Origin: Chloromonas sp. AAM2
Lineage: Eukaryota; Chlorophyta; Chlorophyceae; Chlamydomonadales; Chlamydomonadaceae
Length of the DNA stretch: 17,620 nt
Assembly (NCBI GenBank): GCA_004335635.1
Contig: QAXH01005622.1
Location: 998-18,617, forward strand
Direction: 5' to 3'
Part shown: positions 1 to 8,865 of the stretch, piece after piece
Layout: the number at the start of each line of letters is the position of its first letter
Numbering within the stretch: position 1 is the first letter of the stretch
The notes under the pieces: generated by a model
Told to the model about the DNA's origin: nothing
The model's input: the letters and a program-made list of their open reading frames with translations, nothing else
Database searches by the model: none
Made by a program: the position numbers and the translations under genes

Positions 1-87
1 ACAAACAAACCAAGAAACAAGCCAACAATTGTTGCGTTCCCATGCTCACCGCCCCTCACAGCACGCCGCCCCTACCACATTACTCAC

Positions 88-151
88 CGCCATCCGCCTT
101 GAGCTCGGAGGTGGTCTTGTTCTTTGAGGTTGTCCCAGAACTGGCAAACAT
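88..151 (-). CDS. Probable first coding exon of an unidentified gene running off the left edge (partial)
   Basis: Reading leftwards on the minus strand from an ATG at 151, a 21-codon stretch (MFASSGTTSKNK..., then SELKADG) ends at a strong donor, GCG followed by GTGAGTAATG, with the exon ending at 88. The peptide is Ser/Thr/Lys-rich and reads like a natural N-terminus, and the donor matches the style of the other genes here. The rest would lie beyond base 1, so the product cannot be named. The gene is divergent from the uS10m gene. A second ATG at 182 comes from a 31-bp duplication and is in another frame. It could be a chance ORF, so confidence is moderate. Confidence 0.4.
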
Positions 152-197
152 CTTTTTCACCTGTCCCTGAACTGGCAAACATCTTTTTTTTCCACCT
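131..197. repeat. Two-copy 31-bp direct repeat overlapping a candidate start codon
   Basis: The block TGTCCCAGAACTGGCAAACA plus a T-run (from 131) is repeated from 162 with one A-to-T change and a longer T tract. Each copy holds a minus-strand ATG (151 and 182). The 31-bp spacing puts the two ATGs in different frames. Confidence 0.8.
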
Positions 198-671
198 GCC
201 AGTGGTCCAATACCGTCCCTGATGCTGCGTGTGTATGACAGCCTGCAGCTTGATCGCCGTCACAAATCCTCTCTTTGTCGTAGTTGCCTTGGAGAAGAAA
301 ATTGTGTGGACTACGTACTGAGTACGTCAGTGACAGCCTACCAGCCTCCTCAAGATGGCACGCCAGGGCCAAGCCGGAATCAGCGTGCATTGCACAGAAA
401 GGTTCAATCTCAAATCTGGCAGACGGTGTGTTGTGCGTTGAATTAAAAACATGTTGACTCTAATGACACAAGCAAACTCAAGTCTGCCGTTGCTCGGGCA
501 TTGGATCACACTTGTCACACACCTCACTCATGTCTTGTCACACACTTGTCACACACCTCACTCACGTCACAGATTTCCAACGTCCTCTGCCATCTGCCTG
601 CTTTGTATCGCAGTGAGGCGAAGGCAAGGCAAGCATCACGCATTGTTGTGAGAGTAAGACGCCCAGTCGCC
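152..671. promoter_or_regulatory. Putative bidirectional upstream region between two divergent genes
   Basis: About 520 bp separate the left-edge minus-strand ATG (151) from the uS10m ATG (672). No convincing coding sequence is seen; the plus frame from 501 is open into uS10m but repetitive. No TATA box is obvious. A two-copy 34-bp repeat lies at 507-564. The promoter role is inferred only from divergent gene placement. Confidence 0.35.
507..564. repeat. CACA-rich 34-bp direct repeat, two copies
   Basis: A 24-bp identical core (CACACTTGTCACACACCTCA then CTCA) occurs at 507-530 and 541-564, a period of 34 bp. It lies upstream of the uS10m start codon, in the probable 5' UTR or promoter. Confidence 0.85.
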
Positions 672-2427
672 ATGGCACCTATGCTGCTCGGCCGGCTGCT
701 ACCCCTGCTTGCACGACAGGCAGGCCCTAATGAATGGCTTGCCCAGGCTGCGACAGCTTGCCATGGAAGTAGCCTGAGCATTGGAGCGGCGCTTACATGC
801 CCAGGCGTGCATGCCAGCTCAACATCGCCGCAGGCTTGCATGGCGGGCATGCACACCTCCACCTCGCAGCCACATGCAGCGAGTTCTCGCAAGGCGCAGG
901 AGCTACAGCCCACGTCGCCTGCGTTCACTGTTCAAGTCGCCATCAAAGCGTTTGAGCAGCGCTACCTCAATCAGGCCAGCACAACGATGGCAGATCTCAT
1001 GTTCGTGCACTTCGCTCCAAAGAGCGCCTCATCGCAGACTGCCGGCGGCCAGATGCATGCACCCTCCAATCTTGTGCTTCCGCCGGCCAGCAAGCGCGTG
1101 CCCCTGAACTGGAAGAAAACCCGGTTCACGATTGTCAAGTCACCGCACATTGACAAGACAGGTCAGGAGGCATTTGAGATGCGCAAATACAAAGCAGTGG
1201 CCACAGTCAGCACACCCAGCGCTGAGGAACTGCAGTGGTTTCTAGACAGCGTGCGCCTCTACCAGTTTCCTGGTGTGCAGATTCAGGTCCTTGTGACAAA
1301 CAATGGGTACCTGACCCCAACCCAACTAAACACCAATACTGCGGGTGGTCTCTTGTCAGAGCATCGCCAACACATTGCCAGATACCTTGGAACTGCCTCC
1401 CCAGCAGCAGACCAGCAGCAGCAGCAGCCTGCACAAGAAGCGACCTCACTGCGTGACACCTTGAGAACCCTACGCCATGTCATGTACGCTGGGTTTCAAA
1501 ACCAGCGACAACAGCTAGGTCGCTCTCTAGCTTACAGCAACTGGCATAACGCGCAGAAAGTCAACTCCTCTGCCTCCCTCACCGCCCCAGAGCCTAATGA
1601 TGTCCAAGGTTCCTTGGGCACTGATTACATGCAACCTGATGCGCATGGCAGCAAGGGAACCAACCAGGCAGGGCCACTCTCGGAACAAGCTCGCCAAGCA
1701 GCAGCTTTCCTCGCAGCGGCGGATGCTGCCCTTATAGGCATCAATCTTCAGTCCTTGGAGGGTTTCAAGAACTATCGCCACCACTTTGCAACCTTCCGGG
1801 TCGGGAAGCACGAGGTAAGCACGCAATCGTTGATAGGAACTGTTTTTGGCCACGGTTTTTTGCCTTCCAGCCTTCCAGCCAGCAATGTGCATATAACCCC
1901 GATATTAATCCACCTCGACATCATGTGAGCAGCCTGTATGCATCATAACAACATCAGATGGCCAACCTTGGGCAGGGATGTTGCATGCATGGGCCTTGCA
2001 TGCCTCAGGTTCTTGGCCGCCCCATTCTCAGCATGGTCAACTCAAGCCTTGGGGGCGCCATTTCCCTTGCCTCCTCCATCCTCTGCATGGCCGCTGCTAA
2101 CCTTTTGGGTTCCCTTGCTTCTAATCATTTGAACTCCACTGCTTCTCATCTTTTGGACGCCCATGCTCTCTGCTTGCGCAGCTGCCTGCCGCGGAGTGGA
2201 TGCAAGCTGTGCTCCAGGCCAGTCAGGCCGCAGCGGCAGTTGAGGCAGCAAGCAAGGAGACGGAGCTTCAAGCGGCCTATGCCAGCTACTCACTCTTTGC
2301 CCACTCGTTGCTATCAAGCCTGTTCAAGCTGTGGGTGCAGCAGACGTCAGCGCAGCTCAAGCCGCACCTCGCTCTGCCCTCGCAAGAGTTGATCAGCAGC
2401 TTCATGCAGCAACCTATGCGGAAATAG
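672..2427 (+). CDS. MRPS10: Mitochondrial small-subunit ribosomal protein uS10m with long C-terminal extension (2 exons)
   Basis: This encodes a structural protein of the mitochondrial small ribosomal subunit head. Exon 1 is 672-1814 (GAG before GTAAGC) and exon 2 is 2182-2427 (acceptor TTGCGCAG); the phase-0 join gives 462 residues. The start sits in a GCCATGG context although the frame is open upstream to 501. The first ~35 residues (MAPMLLGRLLPLLARQ...) are Leu/Ala/Arg-rich, like a mitochondrial presequence. The S10 domain spans about residues 84-208: a first half with AIKAFEQRYLNQA, an insert near 115-135, then the signature RFTIVKSPHIDKTGQEAFEMR (about 151-171) and the final strand GVQIQVLV. 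Bacterial S10 is only about 100 residues, so about 250 residues after the domain are extra and partly low complexity (QQQQQ near 248). Family assignment is firm; the role of the tail and the single-exon nature of 672-1814 are less sure. Confidence 0.9.
1815..2181 (+). other. Intron of the uS10m gene (367 nt)
   Basis: It starts GTAAGC and ends TTGCGCAG, and joins complete codons on both sides. It holds short repeated CCTTCCAGCC and GCATGC words and no gene that I can support. Confidence 0.75.
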
Positions 2428-2503
2428 TGGCACATGTTCGGTGGCTGTACCCGTAGCAGTCTCTGTTTATGAGCGCAATGGTTACACGGATAGCAACTAA
2501 CAA

Positions 2504-2520
2504 ACGTTTCTTAGAAACGT
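2504..2520. repeat. Perfect 17-bp palindrome (8-bp arms, 1-nt centre)
   Basis: ACGTTTCT-T-AGAAACGT is a perfect inverted repeat about 80 bp after the uS10m stop. A diverged related word (CAAACGCTCAGTAGAAACG) occurs near 2619-2637. It could fold in the 3' UTR or bind a protein; no function is shown. Confidence 0.7.
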
Positions 2521-2858
2521 AGGATTACCTGTGCAAGTGTTTCCGGATCGGTTTCTTACGCATGTGTATTGCGCAGCGCAACAGGTTTAAGCAGACTGGG
2601 AGAGGTTGGAAAGATTAGCAAACGCTCAGTAGAAACGCAATGCAGATGTATCTGTGTTCATCGAGTTTGAGCAGAAGCCACCTGACTGACTGCAGGAGGG
2701 AATTGACAAGTTTCAAGACAGGTTGTGTGTTGGAATGCGTCTTCGGATTTTCTGTCCTTGGTTTTTGCTGTGCTGGCTGTTTGCCGTCGAGCTCACTAGG
2801 GCTGTCCTCTGGACCAAGTGTGAAGCTGGTGCTAATCACTAATCGCATGTCAGCTGTG

Positions 2859-2863
2859 TGTAA
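2859..2863 (+). terminator. Candidate TGTAA polyadenylation signal for uS10m
   Basis: This is the first TGTAA I find after the uS10m stop at 2427, about 430 nt downstream. TGTAA is the usual chlorophyte polyadenylation signal. A 5-mer is weak evidence by itself. Confidence 0.35.
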
Positions 2864-3314
2864 CAGGGCCCGCCAGTGGTACATGGCGCTCGTCGCCCGA
2901 AAAGTGGAGGCAGGATATGAAGGACTGACAGCCAAAGGTAGACATCGAATGGGTGTGTTACCTGCAACTGTATGGACCGCCTGGCAATCTGAGGCAAACA
3001 TTGGCAAGTCATCATTTTTTGTGCCTGCTATGGTGTACCCTTGCCATGATTGCCTTGACTGGTACCTGCTGCACTCCCTGGCAACCCTGTTCTTGCAGGC
3101 TGACTTGCTCTGGCGCTTTTGGGAATTGCGAACCTTTTCCGGCAGAACCCTGGATGCATTCCATACCTCAGTTCATCTGTGAGGGATGGATGCACTACAC
3201 TGGCACTAAGGCTCTCTCACTACAAAGGCTGACTGGGTACTCAGAACTGAATGTAAAGCAGACAGCAGCTTAGTGCACTGAGGATCACAGACTAGTGCGG
3301 TAGCCGAGGCTTAA

Positions 3315-3343
3315 TTACATTGAGAGGAGCGAAGATGTTTACA
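3315..3343 (-). terminator. Candidate TGTAA polyadenylation signals for the LCIB-like gene
   Basis: Minus-strand TGTAA occurs at 3343-3339 and again at 3319-3315, about 370-400 nt beyond the stop codon at 3711. The distance fits a chlorophyte 3' UTR. No transcript evidence is available. Confidence 0.4.
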
Positions 3344-3710
3344 TACAAATAAATGCATGCAACACAAAGTGCAGCGTTTGCTGCCTGCGAGAACCAGGTC
3401 AATGGGTAAAAGGTGGGTCCATGATCAAAAATCAGGTTTCATATCGCATTGGATATGCCTGTGAAGGTTATGCGTGCGCGGAAGCCACGTCAGTCTATGA
3501 TTAAATAAACTACGTTAATGGACGTGCGCGTGTGTGGGTTGGTTCAGTCCCTTGGAGGCTGCAGACCGCACGCCTGCTGCCTGGTGGGAAAAAATCGAGT
3601 CACGTCTTGCACTCGGAGTTCATGTGCGTGCGGGCCAGGGAGTCTGGCCTTTGTGCGTGAAGGTGTGCGTAAATGAGGTGAAAGGAAAGGGAGCAGGTGT
3701 AGCAAAGGGT

Positions 3711-6588
3711 TTACTTGTTCCTCTTCTCCAGGTCGATCACGCGGGCACTGAGGCCCTGGATCTCAGCCAGGAGCTGTGTGACAGCGGAGGGTGTGTTTTC
3801 GAACACCTCGTCGCGGGTGATCTTGGAGTCAGCGAACACCTGCAGGCAGAGGCATGCAAGCCCAGGTTAGCTTGCAGATGGCGTTCCCAGCTTCATAGCG
3901 CTGTTAAGTCCAGGACTGACAACAGGGGCTCCTGCCTGTCAGCAGGTTGCGGCTGTCACCAGTGGCCTGAGAATTGATGGTGATGACAGCACAGCATCAT
4001 TGTTTGGCGACTGCGGCACCAGCTTCGTTTTCTCACCTGGAAAGAAGTGTAGTCGTTGTCGCCCATGTTTGGTGCGCCGAGGTCACGTGCTGAGCCCTCT
4101 GTGATGATGGTGTTTGTCCAGCTCAGCAGGTCGGGCACGGCCGCCAGGTCCTCGGCGTCCTTGGTCACGCCCAGGCGCTGGGTCAGGTACTTGAGGGGAA
4201 TCTCCTTCAGAGTGCCTGGAAAAACAAACAGCACAAGCACGTCGTCATCAGTCACGTCATACCTCAATCAACAGCCTGACAATAGCATAGCATCAAAGCA
4301 ACGAACATGTCTGGGTTTGGGTGGCAGCACAGATTGACGCACTGTGGAGAAGCAAGTTGTGAGCTACCGTCTGCGCACCAGTCAGGTTAAAACTGGGGCA
4401 ACCAGTCAGGTTAGAACTGGGGCAACCAGTCAGGCTAGAACTGACACTCAAGAAACAAGTGAGTTGCTCACCTGCTGCTGTCTTTCCGATCATGACCTCC
4501 TCCTCGTCCTTCTGCCTGGAGACCGAGGCCCTGGCCATGAGCTGCAGCTGGCGGGGGGACAGGGCGGGCACCTTGGTGAGGTCCAGGTGCGTGCGCTTGC
4601 CGTCCACGACCACGTAGCACTTGGAGACGGCAACAAACTCCAGGGAGGGGATGCCGGCCTCAGGGGTCAGCTCTGTGGCCCAGTTGTGAATCTGCACAGG
4701 ACAATGCATGGAAAACGAGTTGCTGCAGTTGCACACGCGCGCCGGCAGCTTAAAAAAACCATTGCTCACTGTATCAGAGGAGATCATGTCTGTTGATTAC
4801 AAGGAACAAGTGCAGAAAATCCAGGGGAGACACCTAGCAGACTGTCTTGGCATTCATAGCAACCATAGCAAGAGCACAGGCCACCCATGTGCATGGCATC
4901 CAGCCCACCTGCACGCCTGTGATAACCGCATAGTTAGCCCTGGAAGTGTCCACAGCCTTCTCGGCCAGGAACTCCACGTCGTTGCTGATGGTGCGCTCGG
5001 CCAGCTTGGTGATCTGCACCAGGTCCAGCTTGGACACGTCCACCTTCTCGTACCGGGCGCGGCGGGCCAGGCGCTGCTTCAGGATGGAGTACTCCGGGTC
5101 CAGGGGGTCGTGCACACCTGGAACCTGCAGAGCGCAATCGTGAGCAGGGTGTGACATGTGACTTGAGCTCGCTGCAGATTTAGTGCAGAAGGGCAGAAGC
5201 GAAAGAAACAATGTCAAGGTATGACACACCACATGATGTGCGTGGGAAAGCGTGCGCAAAGCGCTTGGTGCTCAAGGATAGCAAGGAAGGGGGATGTCTG
5301 GTGGCAATGCCGGTATTCTGTATCAGCAGGCTTTCTTACCTTGCAGTTGTCTTCGTAGCCCTCAGTCTTGAGCTCAATGAGCGCCTTCTGCAGTGCACCG
5401 CATGCGCAGCTCTTGTTGGGACGGCCTGGGCGGGTGATGGCGCCCACCTCGCCAGCGGAGTTGATGGCAATGTGGGGGAAGGCGAAGAACACGTAGTGCT
5501 CCTTGCCGTCCTGCGTACAGGAAGCATTAATGCAGAAAACACACGTTAGCACAAGGTTGGACCACAGTTGAGTCAAGATACATGCACAGTTGCTCGACAG
5601 ACTGGGTTACCAGCAAGCGGATCTAGAATGATTCGTGTGTTGTTGCAAGTGAAGGTAGCATACTCACGCAGACTGGGGAGTGAGACAGACCAGCGCCCAT
5701 GCCAGTCACACCGCATGTCAACACGGCGCCCAGACCGTTGGTGTTGAATGAGCCACCGAACACGGACTCGATCTTGTCCTTCAGAGGCACGGTGACCTCA
5801 TCGCGGCACAGGTTTGTCATGGCTGCGAGTGTGAGTGCACAGGGTAGGGTTAGATAGGGTAGCCATGGAGAGCATTTCAAGTCGCTCATGGCTCGATCAG
5901 TAAATGCCTTACCAATGGAGTTGTCCCCGGTAAATCCGAAGCCGCTGAGGGCCACCTCCACACGCGCCATGAAGTCATCGACACCCTGCGAGTGCAAGAG
6001 CAGCCCAAGAGTTGGTACGGAGGCCATAAGATTCAAAAACGTGTAGGATGCGCACAGCTGCAGATCAACGCACCAGGGCCGATGGGAAGGACTTGATGAT
6101 GTCACCGTGCCTGCAATGCAACGATGCGATTGCATGGTTGAAGCTCGAGAAAAGTGCAGCTAATCAGAGGCGGGTGTGACACGCAGCGAGCGTTGGCTGA
6201 GGCGCGCTGCGCTTATGACGATGCTGGCATTTGGCGTGCGACAATCACAACATTGGAGCCTGCCAAAGCGCCCGGATCGCATGTCTACTATCCCGAAGTG
6301 AGCGTCACCCACAAAAACCTAATCTGCCTTTATCTGCAAGATGCATCATCCACATTGGCGTGCAGCAAATCTGCAACAAGCGCACCTCAGGTTCAAGTCA
6401 GTCTGGTGCTCCGCGCTGAGAGTCCCTGTGCTGGCGCCATTCACCTCAGCCAAAGTGACAATTCGGGGCTGTTGCTGCCTCGCTGAGGGGCGAGCTACAA
6501 TGTGGCTTGAAACAGCGCCTTGCAGAGGGCAGCGTGGTGCGCTGACCACTGCCTTACCCCGAACCTTTGAGCTCATCATGGTCTGCAT
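3711..6588 (-). CDS. LCIB: LCIB/LCIC-family protein of the algal CO2-concentrating mechanism (9 exons)
   Basis: Exons on the minus strand are 6588-6386, 6110-6074, 5985-5913, 5822-5668, 5510-5340, 5124-4909, 4691-4472, 4215-4037 and 3839-3711; all introns are GT-AG and phases agree. They give 1,383 nt, or 460 residues, close to the roughly 450 of Chlamydomonas LCIB and LCIC. The core shows GFGFTGDNSIA (near 95-105), MTNLCRDEVT (106), FNTNGLG, LTCGVTG (Cys141), FPHIAI (His169), RPGRP and SCACG (Cys191/193). Cys141, His169 and Cys193 fit the Cys-His-Cys zinc set of this carbonic-anhydrase-like fold. The first ~45 residues (Ser/Ala/Arg/Val-rich) resemble a chloroplast transit peptide. Family members surround the pyrenoid or act in the stroma, helping recapture leaked CO2. 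LCIB and LCIC cannot be told apart here, and alternative in-frame starts lie at 6669, 6579 and 6576. Confidence 0.92.
4377..4443. repeat. 24-bp tandem repeat in an LCIB-like gene intron (2.8 copies)
   Basis: Copies at 4377-4400, 4401-4424 and a partial one at 4425-4443 share ACCAGTCAGGTTAGAACTGG followed by GGCA, differing at one or two bases. It lies within the 256-nt intron 4216-4471, not in coding sequence. Confidence 0.9.
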
Positions 6589-8577
6589 CCTGTTTAGAAG
6601 GTTCAGATGCTTGGTTGTCGTGTGGGAGCTGCGGGGGTGGTGCACGAACAACTTTGACAACTCAACCAATAGTTTAGGCGCTGCGCTGCTGATGATATTG
6701 TTTTTGAGCCGGCAATAAGTGTTTGATGATTCTCAAACCTACCACACGGTTCAAAAACGGCACTTCCCATCTGGATGCACGGTCACCCTGGACCTGAGTC
6801 TTCCTCTACCTCAGCCCAGAAATGCGCATGCGCAGAAGTTCGCGAGCCAGCTTGTTCGGTTTTGTGGTCTCAATTGGCGTGGGTCGGGCGCCCGGTAGAG
6901 TTTTCGCATTCAACAGGTGTGGAAGGGGGAACCAATTACCCTCCTCCATAGGTTTGTCTATCTGATGAGCCCATGGCCTCTTCAGTAGAAATCAGGAGCC
7001 AACACTACCCAACCCAAAGTGATTCCTGTCACTGTATATCATATGATGACAGTGTGGCCACAGATCAGATTGTAGGTGGACGTGGCTGAGACCTGGCCGG
7101 CTTTCAAATCGGCCGTGTGCTCGTCTGTGCTCGTCGTCTGTCTGTTCTGCATGTTTTGTATCGTCCCGAGAGGTGTTTGCCGTTTTGTATCCCCAGCGTA
7201 TGTTTGTATGGACTTGGTACGGGCTTGGTATGGGTCGTTTCTGTATGCTGCTGTATGCTGAAATCTTGATGTGCCAAGCTCAATGGAGCATGCCCACCTC
7301 AAAACGTTCACAAGGGATACAGTGACCGCATCTACCAACTTGCACCCGAGTCTGAGCGCTCAGTGGCGCAGGACTCCTGACCTGAGCATCCAGGAAAATG
7401 CAGGGAACAGGCAGCCCACGCGCACCCCTCATGCCATGGCAGTTCATGGGTTTGCACTGCTCAAGGGTCAAGCAAAACACGCTGCTCAGACAAATCTTCC
7501 AGTCAGGTATGGCGTTCAGATCAGATCCTTGATGGCAGCAGCAATGACAGCAGCTCGCATTACAAATGCCCAACCCAAACGCACACACCCTGAGGACCTG
7601 TTGGGGCAAACTTGTGTCAGACCAAGTCAGTTTCATGTGACACTGCTAGCGGTGCAAGTCATCACAACGTGGCCGGTCAGCAAAATTGTGCAAGAGACTC
7701 TTAGGTTGTTTGTTTATGGTGAGATGGCTACCTGTTGTGGTCTCCTGATCTAAAACCGATCTAAAACCGATCTAAAACCGATCTAAAACCTGAAACTGTG
7801 ACTGAAACGAAACTACCTGAAACAGAACTATCTGTCTCCCGAGTAGCTCATAACCGTAACATCACACACCCAGCAGCACAGAGCCAGTATGTGCAGGCAG
7901 CACATACAACAACCGCTTGCACGTTTGCCAAGTTTCAAATTCAGCGGCAGCAGCTGGGCCGCTTTAACACACAGAAACGGGTCTGCTTACTGCACATGCC
8001 CACACCACAGCGCACGCCTTGACAGGATCCTGGTGGAGTTTGCAGTCGTGCTGCATGTTTCCTCTCCTGCTCTTGCCCCCGCTGAGCAGACCTCCCCGCA
8101 CTGCGGGCCAGGTAACAACAACAACAGCACAAGAAATTGCTACTGTTGGTATTGCACAGCAAACAACACGCCACAGAGCATAGCGCCAAAGCCAGCAGTG
8201 TTTATGTAGAACAGCGTTCAGTTTGCCTGCGCGTCAAGCACACAAGGCCGGTTCTGCAGTATACTATTAAAACGAGCACCCACGGCAATGGGTCAGAAGG
8301 GCAACCCTTGATGTTCAAAAGCCCTGACGCCAGTCTATTAACCAGGTGGTTGAAGTCACATGCATCGAGCAGGCAGAGTGCCAATCACAAGACGTGAAGC
8401 ATGCACAACTGCCACAGCAAACGATTGATCATTGTTTGTCCTGTCATCACGTGTCAACAAGGTACATCAATCTATTGTCTAGCCTGTTAGCAAGCTGCCA
8501 ACATATCATCGCATCTGCCCCTTTGGGATTTGGCCATGCTCCATGTATCACAACCAGATGCCCCCAAGCATTTGCCA
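6589..8577. other. Intergenic region upstream of the LCIB-like gene and downstream of the phosphatase-like gene
   Basis: This roughly 2-kb stretch should hold the LCIB-like promoter and 5' UTR at its left and the phosphatase-like 3' UTR at its right. The minus frame stays open to 6669, so 6589-6669 may be coding or leader. A 160-codon plus frame at 7271-7753 has no recognisable motif and I do not call it. A small GGCCG/CGGCC hairpin lies near 7094-7113, and an 11-bp tandem repeat at 7747-7790. Confidence 0.5.
7747..7790. repeat. Four perfect tandem copies of an 11-bp unit, GATCTAAAACC
   Basis: Units at 7747-7757, 7758-7768, 7769-7779 and 7780-7790 are identical. Beyond 7790 the sequence continues with looser GAAAC-type words. 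The complement, GGTTTTAGATC, contains a fragment resembling the Chlamydomonas-type telomere unit TTTTAGGG, but it is not that repeat. Confidence 0.95.
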
Positions 8578-8865
8578 TCACCATTCCTGCATGTACCCTG
8601 GGTAGACGTATGGCTGCGTGCCGCCTGGCGCCATCATCATGTGACCCCCTCGTTGTGGCCCCATTATCGCCTGACCCATCATCACACTTCCCCCACTGTA
8701 TCGCCCCATCATTATACTTCCTCCGCTCTGCGGCCCCATCATGTATCCCCCACTGTATGGCCCCATCATCATGTGGCCCTCAGTAGCCGGTCTCATCATC
8801 ACACCGCCGCTGCAAGGGCCCACAACCATGCACCCACCACTCGCCGAACCCATTGCCACTGCCCC
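8578..8865 (-). repeat. Met/Gly-rich imperfect repeats encoding the phosphatase-like C-terminus
   Basis: The last 95 codons contain repeated units of 8-10 residues of the form GP-x-SGG-x-MM, for example GPYSGGYMM, GPQSGGSIMM and GRYSGGSVMM, ending APGGTQPYVYPGYMQEW. The DNA shows matching repeats of CCCCATCATCATG type. The frame stays open across all units, which supports its being translated. Confidence 0.85.

Larger units (their letters stand above)
2428..3710. other. Convergent intergenic region and 3' UTRs of uS10m and LCIB-like genes
   Basis: No coding region is supported. A 180-codon plus frame (2640-3182) and a 130-codon minus frame (2615-3007) overlap each other, match no family I know and lack codon or domain character. 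The stretch should hold both 3' UTRs. Confidence 0.6.

Noticed and set aside
2640..3182. 180-codon plus-strand frame after uS10m
   Set aside because: No family resemblance, and it overlaps a similar-length minus frame. It lies in the expected 3' UTR and shows no splice or start context.
6955..7005. Hammerhead-like CTGATGAG
   Set aside because: The required CGAAA partner and flanking stems are absent.
7040..7095. C/D-box snoRNA-like pattern (ATGATGA then CTGA)
   Set aside because: The boxes are short and common. No terminal stem or C'/D' pair was found.
7271..7753. 160-codon plus-strand frame
   Set aside because: No recognisable motif; composition matches the surrounding non-coding DNA, and an opposite 118-codon frame covers the same bases.
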